A DNA stretch of 64,000 nt from Cellulomonas phragmiteti (GCF_016862775.1 NZ_BONP01000008.1:109310-173309); one strand, 5' to 3'. Positions 44,460 to 53,954 are shown, numbered from the stretch's first letter. The notes: generated by a model from the letters alone, not told the origin. Numbers and translations: made by a program.

Positions 44460-46211
44460 TCACGTGTTCCGCGTGTCGGGATCCGTCTCGTCCTGCGAGC
44501 GGAGTCGCCGGCCGCCGCCCGTGGGCGCGCCCTCGGCCAGCAGCTGGGCGGGAGCCTTCTCCTGGTCGGAGCCCAGGGCGTCGTGCTCGCCGTGCGAGTG
44601 GGACGCCGCGAGCTCGGTCGGCGTGACGGGCTCGACGCGGTCCTCGTAGAACACCTGGGAGATCCGCTGGCGCATCCGGTCCAGGCGGTAGCCCTGGCGC
44701 CGGACACCGCGCGAGTCCTCCGCGGGTGCGATCTCGATCGGACGGATCGCGTCGTGCTGCACCCGCAGCCAGCGCTCGTGCGCGTCCAGCGGCTTGTGGA
44801 CCTCGATGTACTCGCCCGAGGCGAAGCGGACGATCTGGCCGGTCTCGTGACCGTGCAGGACCAGCTCGCGGTCCTTGCGCTGCAGGCCGAGGCAGATCCG
44901 CTTGGTGACCACGAACGCGGCCCACGGGCCCACGAAGAACAGGATCCGGAACACCCAGGTGATGTCGTTCAGCGACATCTGGAAGTGCGTCGCGATCAGG
45001 TCGTTCGCGCCGGCCAGCACGAGGATGAAGAACGCGACGAGGACCGACACGCCGAACGCGGTGCGGAACGGGCGGTTGCGCGGGCGGTCGAGCAGGTGGT
45101 GCTCCCGCTTGTCGCCGGTCGCGAACGCCTCGAGGAAGGGGTACAGCGCGAGCAGGCTGAACAGGATGCCCGGCACGATCATCGCCGGGATCAGGACGTT
45201 GAGCGACAGCGTCCAGCCGTCGGGACCGAACAGCACGTACTCGGTCTGGCCGGGCATGAGGCGCAGCGATCCCTCGAGGAACAGCATGTACCAGTCGGGT
45301 TGGGCGCCGGCGGACACGGGGGAGGGGTCGTACGGCCCGTAGTTCCAGACCGGGTTGATCGACATCGTCGCGCCCATCAGCGCGATGATGCCGAACACGA
45401 CGAAGAAGTAGCCGCCCGCCTTCGCGACGTAGATCGGGAACAGCGGGTACCCCACCACGTTGGCGTTGGTCCGGCCCGAGCCCGGGTACTGCGTGTGCTT
45501 GTGCAGCACGACGAAGAACAGGTGCAGCGCGATGAGCGCGAGGATCAGGCCCGGCACGACGAGGATGTGCAGCGTGAACAGGCGTGGGATCACGTCGTGG
45601 CCGGGGAACTCGCCACCGAAGATGAAGTACGAGAGGTAGCTGCCGAGGATCGGCACGGCACGCACGACGCCGTCGGTGATCCGCAGACCGTTGCCGGACA
45701 GCACGTCGTCCGGCAGCGAGTAGCCGGTGAAGCCGGCGGCGAGGCCCAGGATCATCAGCACGAAGCCGACGACCCAGTTGAGCTCGCGCGGCTTGCGGAA
45801 CGCGCCGGTGAAGAACACGCGCATCATGTGGGTGACGATCGCGGCCATGAAGATCAGGGCGGCCCAGTGGTGGATCTGCCGCATGAGTAGACCACCGGTC
45901 ACCTCGAACGACAGGCGCAGCGTCGAGGCGTACGCCTCGGACATCTCGACGCCGTTCATGGTCGCCCAGGGGCCCTCGTAGTGGACCTCGGCCATGCTCG
46001 GGACGAAGAACATGGTGAGGAACACGCCGGAGATCAGCAGCGTGACGAAGCTGTACAGCGCGATCTCGCCCAGCAGGAACGACCAGTGGTCGGGGAAGAT
46101 CTTGCGCGCGAACTCCTTGACCGCGGTCCCGATGCCGGTGCGCTGGTCGAGGTAGTCGGCGGTGGCGGCGGCGGCCTTGCCGCCGCCCGTCGGTGCGGTG
46201 GTCGTCGTCAT
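44460..46211 (-). CDS. qcrB: cytochrome b subunit of the bc1 menaquinol-cytochrome c reductase
   Basis: A 583-residue membrane protein with the actinobacterial cytochrome b layout: two pairs of haem-binding His (RQIHHWAALIF and LHILVVPGLILALIALHLF), the Qo-site loop, and a long C-terminal extension with extra helices. DWYMLFLEGSLRLMPG and PPVWNYGP-like NPVWNYGPYDPSPVS are typical. The ATG at 46211 overlaps the qcrA stop as ATGA; upstream in-frame sequence only shadows qcrA. The His/Gly/Asp-rich tail (about 540-583) is disordered. It forms a supercomplex with the aa3 oxidase. Confidence 0.96.
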   Translation of the reverse strand: MTTTTAPTGGGKAAAATADYLDQRTGIGTAVKEFARKIFPDHWSFLLGEIALYSFVTLLISGVFLTMFFVPSMAEVHYEGPWATMNGVEMSEAYASTLRLSFEVTGGLLMRQIHHWAALIFMAAIVTHMMRVFFTGAFRKPRELNWVVGFVLMILGLAAGFTGYSLPDDVLSGNGLRITDGVVRAVPILGSYLSYFIFGGEFPGHDVIPRLFTLHILVVPGLILALIALHLFFVVLHKHTQYPGSGRTNANVVGYPLFPIYVAKAGGYFFVVFGIIALMGATMSINPVWNYGPYDPSPVSAGAQPDWYMLFLEGSLRLMPGQTEYVLFGPDGWTLSLNVLIPAMIVPGILFSLLALYPFLEAFATGDKREHHLLDRPRNRPFRTAFGVSVLVAFFILVLAGANDLIATHFQMSLNDITWVFRILFFVGPWAAFVVTKRICLGLQRKDRELVLHGHETGQIVRFASGEYIEVHKPLDAHERWLRVQHDAIRPIEIAPAEDSRGVRRQGYRLDRMRQRISQVFYEDRVEPVTPTELAASHSHGEHDALGSDQEKAPAQLLAEGAPTGGGRRLRSQDETDPDTRNT

Positions 46212-47266
46212 CGCAGACGCTCCCAGAAGCTCGGACCGATGGGCTCGGCGAAGTCGCTCTGCGCGACCAGGTAGCCCTCGTCGTCGACGGTGATCGGCAG
46301 CTGGGGCAGCGGCCGCTTGGCGGGACCGAACACGACCTTGGCGCCGTCGGCGACGTCGAACGTGCTCTGGTGGCACGGGCACAGCAGGTGGTGCGTCTGC
46401 TGCTCGTACAGCGCCACCGGGCATCCCACGTGGGTGCAGATCTTCGAGAAGGCGACGATGCCGTCGTACGACCAGCCCTCGCCCTGCTCGGACTTGATGT
46501 CCCGGGGGTCCATCCGGACCAGCAGGACGACGGCCTTGGCCTTCTCGTCCAGCGGAGCCTCGGCCTCGTCCAGGCCCTCGGGGATCACGTGCACGACCGA
46601 GCCGACGGTGACGTCCGACGCCTTGATCGGGCGCCCGGTCGGGTCGATCGTGAGCTTCTTGTTCTTCGCCCACAGTGTGCGCTTGAACTTCGAGACGTTC
46701 CAGTCCTCGCCGACCTCGCCGATGAGCGGGAGCGCGAGGGTGAGCGGGAAGAGGGCGAGCGAGGAGACCAGGGCGCCCTTGAGCACGCCGCGCCGCCCGA
46801 TCGCCGAGTCGTCGGCGCCGTCCTTCAGCACCTGCAGGGCCTCGGCCCGCCCCGCGTCGCTGGTGCGCTGCGCGTGCCGGTCCTCGGCCTTCTCGTGGTC
46901 GTTCATCAGCGACTTCGCCCAGTGGACGGCGGCGAGGCCGATGCCCAGCAGGGAGAACGCCAGGCCCAGGCCGAGCGCGAGGTTCGACGTGCGCATCGAG
47001 GCCAGCGTCTCGCCCGGCGGCAGCGCGAAGTACGCGACGACGAAGCCGATCGTGCCCAGGATCGAGATCGCGAACAGCACGACGACCTGGCGCTCCGCCC
47101 GCTTGTTCGCGGCCGGGTCGACGTCCGAGCGACGGGGCCGGTGAGGACCGAAACCGGGGTTGCGGAACTTGCCGACGCTGTTCTCGCCCTCGCGCAGGGC
47201 GACGTCCGAGCCCGCGGTGTCGCCGTGCTCGTGGTCGTCGTGACCGTTGACGGGGGTGATGCTCAC
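46208..47266 (-). CDS. qcrA: Rieske iron-sulfur subunit of the bc1 complex
   Basis: A 352-residue membrane protein with three N-terminal helices (about 60-82, 95-118 and 165-185), as in actinobacteria, and a C-terminal Rieske domain. The [2Fe-2S] ligands are in CTHVGCPV and CPCHQSTFD. IGRRGVLKGALVSS before the third helix resembles a Tat-type signal. The GTG at 47266 overlaps the qcrC stop (GTGA). Its cluster likely depends on the Fe-S proteins encoded near 38 kb. Confidence 0.95.
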   Translation of the reverse strand: MSITPVNGHDDHEHGDTAGSDVALREGENSVGKFRNPGFGPHRPRRSDVDPAANKRAERQVVVLFAISILGTIGFVVAYFALPPGETLASMRTSNLALGLGLAFSLLGIGLAAVHWAKSLMNDHEKAEDRHAQRTSDAGRAEALQVLKDGADDSAIGRRGVLKGALVSSLALFPLTLALPLIGEVGEDWNVSKFKRTLWAKNKKLTIDPTGRPIKASDVTVGSVVHVIPEGLDEAEAPLDEKAKAVVLLVRMDPRDIKSEQGEGWSYDGIVAFSKICTHVGCPVALYEQQTHHLLCPCHQSTFDVADGAKVVFGPAKRPLPQLPITVDDEGYLVAQSDFAEPIGPSFWERLR

Positions 47267-48048
47267 GAGGACCTCGCTCCGATCCAGACTGCTGCGCCGA
47301 TGAGGAGCCCCATGCCGACGACCCAGGCCCACAGGCCCTCGCTCACGGGCCCGAGGCTGCCGAGGTCGAGGCCGCCGGGAGCGCCCTCACCCTGCAGGTC
47401 GAGGAACGCGATGATGTCGCGCTTCTCGTCCGGCGTGAGCGTCGCCTCGTTGAAGACCGGCATGGACTGCGGCCCGGTGACCATCGCCTCGTAGACGTGC
47501 GTGGGGGTCACCTCCCACAGGTTCGGTGCCCACTTGCCCTGGGACAGCGCGCCGCCGGCGCCGATGGCGTTGTGGCACATCGCGCAGTTGGTGCGGAACA
47601 GGGCCATGCCGTTCGCGGGGTCGCCGAGCGCCGGGTCGACCTGCTCGGCGGTCGGCACCGCGGGACCGGGGCCGAGGGCGGCCACGAACGCGGCGAGCGC
47701 GGCGATCTGCTCCTCGTCGAACTGGGCGGGCTTGGCGGGTGCCTGCGGCCCGTTCATCTGCATCGGCATGCGCCCGGTGCCGACCTGGAAGTCGACCGAC
47801 GCGGCGCCGACGCCGACGAGCGAGGGGACGTCGTCCCGCCCGGTGGCGTCCGGCCCGTGGCACGTCGCGCAGTTGGCCTGGAACAGCTTCTCACCGGTCT
47901 CGACCTGGTCCGCCGTGGCCGCCGCGGGTGCGGCGTCGGCGGACGTCGGGGACAGCACGGCGTACAGCGCGCCGGTGAGCAGCAGCGCCAGCAGGAGCAG
48001 CACGACCGGCGCACGCCGGTCGTGCCTGCGGGCTGCGAGTGCCTTCAC
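47263..48048 (-). CDS. qcrC: dihaem cytochrome c subunit of the bc1 complex
   Basis: A 261-residue membrane-anchored dihaem cytochrome c. One N-terminal helix (about 13-32) is followed by two CxxCH haem sites, CATCH near 60 and CAMCH near 160, and a C-terminal helix (about 236-256). It passes electrons straight to CtaC, replacing a soluble cytochrome c. The GTG at 48048 follows GAGGA and gives the usual VKALAARR start; an ATG at 48126 that overlaps the ctaE stop would add 26 disordered residues and remains possible. Confidence 0.94.
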   Translation of the reverse strand: MKALAARRHDRRAPVVLLLLALLLTGALYAVLSPTSADAAPAAATADQVETGEKLFQANCATCHGPDATGRDDVPSLVGVGAASVDFQVGTGRMPMQMNGPQAPAKPAQFDEEQIAALAAFVAALGPGPAVPTAEQVDPALGDPANGMALFRTNCAMCHNAIGAGGALSQGKWAPNLWEVTPTHVYEAMVTGPQSMPVFNEATLTPDEKRDIIAFLDLQGEGAPGGLDLGSLGPVSEGLWAWVVGMGLLIGAAVWIGARSS

Positions 48049-48122
48049 GGATCGGTCCTCGTCTCGCGTGTCGGGGGTGTGCGGGTGGGGTGCGCCGGCC
48101 CGTCGCGACGGGCCGGACGACG

Positions 48123-48761
48123 TCATCGGACCAGGTAGATGACCGCGAACAGCGCGATCCAGACGACGTCCACGAAGTGCCAGTAGTAGGAGGTGACGAT
48201 CGCGGTCGTCTCCTCGTGGTGGGTGAACCGCTTGGCCGCGAAGGAGCGGCCCAGCAGGAAGAGGAACGCGATGAGGCCGCCGACGACGTGCAGCCCGTGG
48301 AAGCCGGTCGTGAGGTAGAAGACCGACCCGTACGGCGACGAGGAGATCGTCAGCCCGTGCTCGACCAGCTCGGCGTACTCGAAGATCTGCCCACCGATGA
48401 AGACCGCGCCCATGACGTAGGTCAGCGTGATCCACTCGTTCATGCCCCAGCGCCAGAACTGCAGCAGCGAGCCGCTGCGCACCGGCTGGAGCCGCTCGGC
48501 GGCCCACACACCCATCTGGCACGTCACCGACGACAGCACCAGGATGGTCGTGTTCGCGAAGGCGAACTGCAGGTTGAGCTTGTCGGCCTGGAGCGCGAAC
48601 TCCTCGGGGACCGCCGCCCGCACCGTGAAGTACATGGCGAACAGCCCGGCGAAGAACATGAGCTCGCTGGCGAGCCACACGATCGTCCCGACCGACACAG
48701 GGTTCGGTCGGTTCACGGTCACGTGGGAGACAGGGCGCGAGGCAGCCGTTGCGGTCGACAC
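48123..48761 (-). CDS. ctaE: cytochrome c oxidase subunit III
   Basis: A 212-residue protein with five helices, lacking the first two of the seven-helix form, as in actinobacteria. [44 protein letters not shown] and [20 protein letters not shown] are family segments. First gene of ctaE-qcrC-qcrA-qcrB. The GTG at 48761 has CATAAT 6 bases upstream (48773-48768), a strong leaderless promoter. It is divergent from a receiver-like gene. Confidence 0.96.
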   Translation of the reverse strand: MSTATAASRPVSHVTVNRPNPVSVGTIVWLASELMFFAGLFAMYFTVRAAVPEEFALQADKLNLQFAFANTTILVLSSVTCQMGVWAAERLQPVRSGSLLQFWRWGMNEWITLTYVMGAVFIGGQIFEYAELVEHGLTISSSPYGSVFYLTTGFHGLHVVGGLIAFLFLLGRSFAAKRFTHHEETTAIVTSYYWHFVDVVWIALFAVIYLVR

Positions 48762-48767
48762 CCCGCC

Positions 48768-48773
48768 ATTATG
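48768..48773 (-). promoter_or_regulatory. leaderless -10 element for ctaE-qcrCAB
   Basis: CATAAT is 6 bases before the ctaE GTG. The 180 bases between ctaE and the divergent receiver gene also contain an AT-richer patch around 48824-48850 (GGATATGTCACATCGTCAC), which may hold control sites; I cannot assign a regulator. Confidence 0.55.
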
Positions 48774-48953
48774 GCTGACGAGCGCCGGGCATGGGTCGTT
48801 CGGCCCACGTCGGCCCCCGGGGATATGTCACATCGTCACTTTCTCGTGACCTGCCGTGGCCGCGGCGCGACGTCGCGACGGGGTGCGGCGCCCCCGGCGG
48901 CGGGGCGACGTGCCAAGATGCCCCTTGCACGTCGACGACGATGGAGAGGCACC

Positions 48954-49370
48954 ATGAGCACCGCGAACCCGGCGGCCCGCGCGCCGCGCATCCTGCTGTA
49001 CAGCGACGACGTCGACGCACGCGAGCAGGTGCGCCTCGCGGTCGGGCGGCGTCTCGGACGCGGCGAGCCCGACATCGAGTGGACCGAGGTGGCCACCGCG
49101 GACGCCGCCATCGCCGTGGCGGACGCCGGGGGCGCGGACGTCCTGGTGCTCGACGGCGAGGCCGACAAGGTCGGCGGCCTGGGGCTGTGCCGCCAGCTCA
49201 AGGACGAGGTGTACGACTGCCCGCCCGTGCTCGTGCTCACCGGGCGCCCGCAGGACGCCTGGCTCGCCTCGTGGTCCAACGCCGACGCCGTGGTCAGCCG
49301 GCCCCTGGACCCGGTCGTGCTGCACGCCGCCGTGTCCGGCCTGGTCCACGCCGCGGCGGCCCGCGGATGA
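48954..49370 (+). CDS. receiver-like (CheY fold) protein without output domain
   Basis: A 138-residue single-domain protein. [19 protein letters not shown] supplies the acidic pair, VLVLDGEAD the phosphorylatable Asp near 65, and [10 protein letters not shown] the Thr. The conserved Lys of receivers is Arg in VSRPLDP. It may therefore be weakly phosphorylated or not switch in the normal way. GGAGAGG precedes the ATG. The stop overlaps the trpD start as ATGA. The same small gene lies between ctaE and trpD in other actinobacteria, so the link is old but its role is unknown. Confidence 0.8.
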   Translation: MSTANPAARAPRILLYSDDVDAREQVRLAVGRRLGRGEPDIEWTEVATADAAIAVADAGGADVLVLDGEADKVGGLGLCRQLKDEVYDCPPVLVLTGRPQDAWLASWSNADAVVSRPLDPVVLHAAVSGLVHAAAARG

Positions 49371-50416
49371 CGGGCGCCGTCACCTGGCCCGACCTGCTCA
49401 CCTCGCTGGTCCGGGGCCAGGACCTCGACAGCGCGCACGCGGCCTGGGCGATGGACCGGATCATGAGCGGCGAGGCGTCCCCGTCGCAGGTCGCCGGGTT
49501 CCTCGTGGCGCTGCGCGCCAAGGGGGAGACCGTGGCCGAGCTCGCCGGGCTCGCCGACCAGATGCTCGAGCACGCCCACCGGTTCGACGTCGCCGGACGC
49601 ACGGTCGACATCGTCGGCACCGGCGGCGACCGGCTGCACACGGTGAACATCTCCACGATGGCGGCCCTGGTCGTCGCCGGCGCCGGGCTGACGGTCGTCA
49701 AGCACGGCAACCGCGCGGCCTCGTCGTCGACGGGCTCGGCCGACGTGCTCGAGGCGCTCGGCATCAGGCTCGACCTGCCGCTCGACCGGGTCGCGGCCCT
49801 CGCGACCGAGGTGGGTATCACGTTCTGCTTCGCCGGGGCCTTCCACCCGTCCATGCGGCACGCCGGGGCGACCCGACGCGACCTGGGCATCGCGACGGCC
49901 TTCAACTTCCTGGGCCCGCTGACCAACCCGGCCCAGCCGCAGTCGAGTGCCATCGGCGTCGCCGACGCGCGCATGGCCGGCCTGATCGCGGGCGTGCTGG
50001 CGTCGCGGGGTCGCTCGGCGCTCGTCTTCCGCGGTGAGGACGACGGTCTCGACGAGATCGCGACGACGGGTCCCACCAGGTTCTGGGAGGTGCGGGACGG
50101 CGCCGTGCGCGAGGAGGTCGTCGACTGGCAGGCCGCGGGGGTCGGCCGGGTGACGATCGACCAGCTCCGCGGTGGGGCGGCCGAGGAGAACGCCGCCGTC
50201 GTGCGTTCGCTCGTCGCCGGCGAGCGCGGTCCGGTGCGCGACACCGTCGTGCTCAACGCGGCAGCCGCGCTCGTGGCCGACGGCACGCTGCCGGGCACCG
50301 ACGAGGGCACGCTCGTGGAGCGCCTCGTGGCGGGCGCCGGCCACGCGGAACGGGCGATCGACGACGGCGCGACCGCGGCCGTGCTCGACCGCTGGCGGGC
50401 GGCCGCGGCCGCCTGA
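49367..50416 (+). CDS. trpD: anthranilate phosphoribosyltransferase
   Basis: A 349-residue enzyme that joins anthranilate and PRPP in tryptophan synthesis. [18 protein letters not shown] near 80-97 binds [25 protein letters not shown] follows, and [17 protein letters not shown] binds anthranilate. [15 protein letters not shown] supplies the metal-binding acidic pair. The ATG overlaps the previous stop (ATGA), so it is coupled to the receiver-like gene. Other trp genes are not adjacent, as is common in this phylum. Confidence 0.96.
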   Translation: MTGAVTWPDLLTSLVRGQDLDSAHAAWAMDRIMSGEASPSQVAGFLVALRAKGETVAELAGLADQMLEHAHRFDVAGRTVDIVGTGGDRLHTVNISTMAALVVAGAGLTVVKHGNRAASSSTGSADVLEALGIRLDLPLDRVAALATEVGITFCFAGAFHPSMRHAGATRRDLGIATAFNFLGPLTNPAQPQSSAIGVADARMAGLIAGVLASRGRSALVFRGEDDGLDEIATTGPTRFWEVRDGAVREEVVDWQAAGVGRVTIDQLRGGAAEENAAVVRSLVAGERGPVRDTVVLNAAAALVADGTLPGTDEGTLVERLVAGAGHAERAIDDGATAAVLDRWRAAAAA

Positions 50417-50427
50417 CGGCGGTGCGC

Positions 50428-50721
50428 TCAGTCCTCGAGACCGAGCGAGAACGCCTCCTCGAGGTCGTGGCGGGAGTACGCACGGAACGCGATGTACGTC
50501 TGCGTGCGCAGCACTCCCTCGACCTTGCTGACCTTGTCCGCGATGACGTCCGCGAGCCGCTCGTGCTCGCGGACGCGGACCAGGGCGATGAGGTCGACCT
50601 CCCCGGTGACCGAGTAGACCTCGCTGACGCCCTCGATGTCCGCGGTCGCGGCAGCGACCTCGGGGATGCGGGCGGCGTCGCAGTCGATCAGCACGATGGC
50701 AGTGAGCATGGCAGCCATCAT
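50428..50721 (-). CDS. stand-alone Lrp/AsnC ligand-binding (RAM) domain protein
   Basis: A 93- to 97-residue protein consisting only of the alpha-beta sandwich that binds amino acids in Lrp/AsnC regulators (AIVLIDCDAARIPEVAAATADIEG, then VYSVTGEVDLIALVRV). There is no DNA-binding domain. It may modulate another Lrp protein or a pathway enzyme. The ATG at 50721 overlaps the preceding stop (ATGA); an ATG at 50709 is nearer the conserved start. It is convergent with trpD, and amino-acid sensing next to tryptophan synthesis is suggestive only. Confidence 0.85.
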   Translation of the reverse strand: MMAAMLTAIVLIDCDAARIPEVAAATADIEGVSEVYSVTGEVDLIALVRVREHERLADVIADKVSKVEGVLRTQTYIAFRAYSRHDLEEAFSLGLED

Positions 50722-52535
50722 GCCGTGCGCTGCGCCGCCGCGGAGGCCGAGGCGGGCACGTCGTCGACGAGCGGTGCACGGGGCGCGACCAGGTCGAGCG
50801 TGACCGCGGCGGCGGCGTCCCGCACGGCCTGGGCCGAGCGCACCGGGGACGACCACTCGCCGTCGACCTCGACGAGCCGGACCCCGGGCTGCTCCAGCCA
50901 CGCCAGCACCAGGTCGGTCTCCTCGGGGTGGGCAGCGGTCGCGGGTGCCACGGGCGCAGCGACGTGCTCTCCGCCGGCGCGCAGGCTCGCGACGACGGGC
51001 CGCGGGTCGGTACGACGGTCCACCACCGCGGTGCCCGCGAGCCGTCCGTACCGGACCAGCACGATCTCCCAGCCGCCCTCGTCGGTCCGCCGCGCCGCGA
51101 CGAGCTCGCGGCACCGGGCGGCGCGCTCGTGACGCTGGGCGCGTCCCGCACCGCGGACGAACGCGGTGAGCCGGTCGCGCACCGTGCCCGCCTCCTCGAA
51201 CCGCTCCTGCGTCGCGAGCGTGCGGATCCGGGCGGCGTGCGCCTGGGCCACCGCGCGCGGGTCACCCGTCATCGCGTCCCGCACGGCACCGGCGACCGCG
51301 CCGTAGGCGGCGACGTCCTGGCCCCCGACGCAGGGTGCACCGCAGCGCCCGACCTCCGCGAGCACGCACGCGTGCGCACCCGGCGCAGGGCGGGCCGGCA
51401 GCCGCCCGGTGCACTGCCGGACGGCGAACGAGGCGTGCAGCGCGTCGACCGCCTGCTGCGCGAGGGCGTGCGACGCGAACGGGCCGATGTGCGCGGTGCC
51501 CGCCCGCACGTCGCGGACGACCGACAGGCGCGGGAAGGGCTCGTCGGTCAGGCGGACCCAGGGCATGCGCTCCGGGGCGCGCGACCGGCGGTTGTAGCGC
51601 GGTGCGTGCTCGGCGATGAGGCGGAGCTCGCGGACCCGGGCCTCGAGCGGTGACGCGCACGGCACCGGGTCGACCCGCACGGCGAGGCGCACCATCTCCG
51701 TCATGCGGCCCCGCTTCTCGGCGGAGGTGAAGTAGCTGCGGACGCGGCGGCGCAGCGACGTCGTCGACACACCGACGTAGAGCACCTCCTCGCGCGGACC
51801 ACGGAACAGGTACACCCCCGGCGCGTCGGGCAGGTCGTCGGCCAGGCTGCGGCGGCGCCGCACGTCGGCGGGCACGGGGTCCGTGGCCGTCGCGAGGTCC
51901 TCGAGGTGCGTCACCCCGAGCGGGGCGAGCCGGCCGAGCAGCGCGTGCAGCACGTCCACCGTCGCCCGCGCGTCGGCCAGGGCGCGGTGGTTGGGCGTCT
52001 CCTGCGCGCCGAACAGGGCGGCGAGGGTCGACAGCTTGTGGTTGGGGGCCTCGTCGCGCAGCACCACGCGTCTCGCGAGCCGCACCGTGTCCACCACCTG
52101 GAACCCCGGCCAGGCGCGGTCGCAGCGACCGGCGGCGGCGCGCAGGAAGCCCACGTCGAAAGGTGCGTTGTGCGCGACGAGCACGGCGTCGCGCGCGAAC
52201 TCGAGGAAGCTCGGCAGGACCTGGGCGATGGTGGGGGCGCCGACGAGCATCGAGGTCGTGATCCCGGTGAGGACCTGGATGAACGGGGGGACCGGGCCTC
52301 CGGGGTCGACCAGGGTCTGGAACTCCCCGAGGACCTCCCCACCGCGTACCTTGACGGCGCCGATCTCGGTGATCGCGTCCGCCGTCGCGCTCCCGCCGGT
52401 CGTCTCGAGGTCGACGACCACGAAGGTCACGTCCCGCAGCGGGGTCCCGAGCTCGTCGAGCGCCACCTGCACGGGCGTCGACCCCGCGACCGGCAGGGCC
52501 CCGTCGGGCGGACGCAGTCGACGCGGGCTGGACAT
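50718..52535 (-). CDS. DEDDh exonuclease fused to GIY-YIG nuclease domain
   Basis: A 605-residue fusion. Residues about 35-200 form a DnaQ-type 3'-5' exonuclease (FVVVDLETTGG, VLVAHNAPFDVGFL, HRALADARATVDVL). About 225-310 form a UvrC-like GIY-YIG domain (APGVYLFRG, LYVGVS, catalytic Glu in SPLEARVRELRLI). The rest contains Cys-rich and UVR-like segments (CVLAEVGRCGAPC, FEEAGTVRDRL). The same fusion is found beside the qcr genes in mycobacteria. It probably acts in DNA repair. The ATG at 52535 has TACGGT 7 bases upstream. Confidence 0.9.
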   Translation of the reverse strand: MSSPRRLRPPDGALPVAGSTPVQVALDELGTPLRDVTFVVVDLETTGGSATADAITEIGAVKVRGGEVLGEFQTLVDPGGPVPPFIQVLTGITTSMLVGAPTIAQVLPSFLEFARDAVLVAHNAPFDVGFLRAAAGRCDRAWPGFQVVDTVRLARRVVLRDEAPNHKLSTLAALFGAQETPNHRALADARATVDVLHALLGRLAPLGVTHLEDLATATDPVPADVRRRRSLADDLPDAPGVYLFRGPREEVLYVGVSTTSLRRRVRSYFTSAEKRGRMTEMVRLAVRVDPVPCASPLEARVRELRLIAEHAPRYNRRSRAPERMPWVRLTDEPFPRLSVVRDVRAGTAHIGPFASHALAQQAVDALHASFAVRQCTGRLPARPAPGAHACVLAEVGRCGAPCVGGQDVAAYGAVAGAVRDAMTGDPRAVAQAHAARIRTLATQERFEEAGTVRDRLTAFVRGAGRAQRHERAARCRELVAARRTDEGGWEIVLVRYGRLAGTAVVDRRTDPRPVVASLRAGGEHVAAPVAPATAAHPEETDLVLAWLEQPGVRLVEVDGEWSSPVRSAQAVRDAAAAVTLDLVAPRAPLVDDVPASASAAAQRTA

Positions 52536-52542
52536 GACCCGG

Positions 52543-52600
52543 ACCGTACCGGGGACGTCCGACAGGGCGGCGCGGCCGCGCCGCGGGCGCGTCCTAGGCT
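52543..52600. promoter_or_regulatory. divergent leaderless -10 pair
   Basis: TACGGT (52548-52543, minus) is 7 bases from the nuclease fusion start, and TAGGCT (52595-52600, plus) is 6 bases from the NYN gene start. The two share the 46 bases between them. No Shine-Dalgarno sequence precedes either gene. Confidence 0.55.
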
Positions 52601-52606
52601 GGCGCC

Positions 52607-53887
52607 ATGGCGGGTCAGCAGCAGGAGGCGCAGGACGCCACGGACGCCGACGTCCCGTCGCAGGTGCGCGCGGCGATCGTGCGGCTCGCGGCCGACGTGC
52701 TGGCCGACACCGAGCCCGCCCAGACCCCGGCGGCGCTGCTCGCCGTCCGGCGGTTCGCGCCCCGCCGGCGGGCCGTCGCCGGCGCGCAACCGCTGTGGGC
52801 GGCGCTGCAGGAGGACGAGGCGTTCCGCGCCCGGGTCACCCGGGTCTGGCTGCAGGCGCACGACCCGACCGACGGCTCCTCGGCGGACGCCGCCCCGTCG
52901 GCGGGCACGGCGGGCGTCGACGCCGCCGTCGGTGCCTGGCTCCAGGGGCTGCCGTGGCAGCACCTGGTGCCGCAGGACGTCCCCCCGGCCGACGACGTCG
53001 GGGCGCGTCGTCTCGCGGCCCTCGAGCGGGAGCTCGAACGGCTGCGTGCCGCGGTCGGCGTCGCCCGGGAGGCCGAGCGCGCAGCCCGCGACGAGCTCGC
53101 GGCCCTCCAGCGCGAGCTGCGGCGGCTGCGCTCGGACGCCGACCGCGCACGCAGCGACGCACGGGTGCTCGCCGACGCCGCGGCGCAGGACGCCCGCCGC
53201 GCGGCCGCCGACCTGGCCGCCGCGGCGGACGAGCGCGCACGGGCCGCGGCGGACCTCCGTGCCGCGGCCGCGGAGCGGGCGTCGACGCGGGACGAGGCGC
53301 GCGCCGGCCACCGGCTCGCGGAGTCACGCCTCCGGCTGCTCCTCGACACGGTCGTGGACGCCGCCGCGGGCCTGCGGGCCGAGCTCGCGCTGCCCCCGGT
53401 CCGCGAGCTGCCGGCCGACCTGGTCGCCCCCGTCGGGGCGGCACCCCACGAGCGGCCGACGTCGCGGGGACGCTCGGTCGACGACCCGGCCCTCCTCGAC
53501 GACCTGCTGCGGCTGCCGCGGGCCCACCTGCTGGTGGACGGCTACAACGTGTCGAAGACGGGCTGGCCGCACACGACGCTGGCCGACCAGCGGCGGCTGC
53601 TCGTCGACGGCATGGGCGCGCTGGTGGCCCAGACCGGTGCCGAGGTCACCTGCTGCTTCGACGGGCAGGCGGGCGGGCGGGCCGTGACGGCGCAGCGGGG
53701 GGTGCGCGTGCTGTTCACCGCGGGGGAGACGGCGGACGACCTGCTGCGCCAGCTCGTCGGTGCCGAGCCGCCCGGGCGCGTCCTGGTCGTGGTGACGTCC
53801 GACCAGGAGGTGGTCCGGGACGTGGAGGCCGCGGGGGCCTGGGCGGTGCCGTCGGCGACGCTCGTGGCGCGCCTGCGCCGGCGCTGA
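52607..53887 (+). CDS. NYN (YacP-type) RNase-like protein with coiled coil
   Basis: A 426-residue protein. A helical N-terminal domain (about 15-125), a long Ala/Arg/Glu-rich coiled coil (about 133-250; VAREAERAARDELAALQREL), then a NYN/PIN-like nuclease domain (about 300-426) with HLLVDGYNVSKTGWP, CCFDGQAG and VVTSDQEVVRD, where the Asp residues would bind metal. YacP relatives cleave RNA on the ribosome. TAGGCT 6 bases before the ATG suggests a leaderless mRNA. The function of the N-terminal domain is unknown. Confidence 0.86.
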   Translation: MAGQQQEAQDATDADVPSQVRAAIVRLAADVLADTEPAQTPAALLAVRRFAPRRRAVAGAQPLWAALQEDEAFRARVTRVWLQAHDPTDGSSADAAPSAGTAGVDAAVGAWLQGLPWQHLVPQDVPPADDVGARRLAALERELERLRAAVGVAREAERAARDELAALQRELRRLRSDADRARSDARVLADAAAQDARRAAADLAAAADERARAAADLRAAAAERASTRDEARAGHRLAESRLRLLLDTVVDAAAGLRAELALPPVRELPADLVAPVGAAPHERPTSRGRSVDDPALLDDLLRLPRAHLLVDGYNVSKTGWPHTTLADQRRLLVDGMGALVAQTGAEVTCCFDGQAGGRAVTAQRGVRVLFTAGETADDLLRQLVGAEPPGRVLVVVTSDQEVVRDVEAAGAWAVPSATLVARLRRR

Positions 53888-53905
53888 CGACGGGCCGTGA
53901 CGCGA

Positions 53906-53936
53906 CCGCGCCCCCGACCGTGGGCCGGGGGCGCGG
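53906..53936. terminator. 11-base-pair hairpin between NYN gene and fadD
   Basis: CCGCGCCCCCG (53906-53916) pairs perfectly with CGGGGGCGCGG (53926-53936) around a 9-base loop. It lies between two convergent genes. Confidence 0.75.
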
Positions 53937-53954
53937 GACGTGCCGGTGCTGCGG

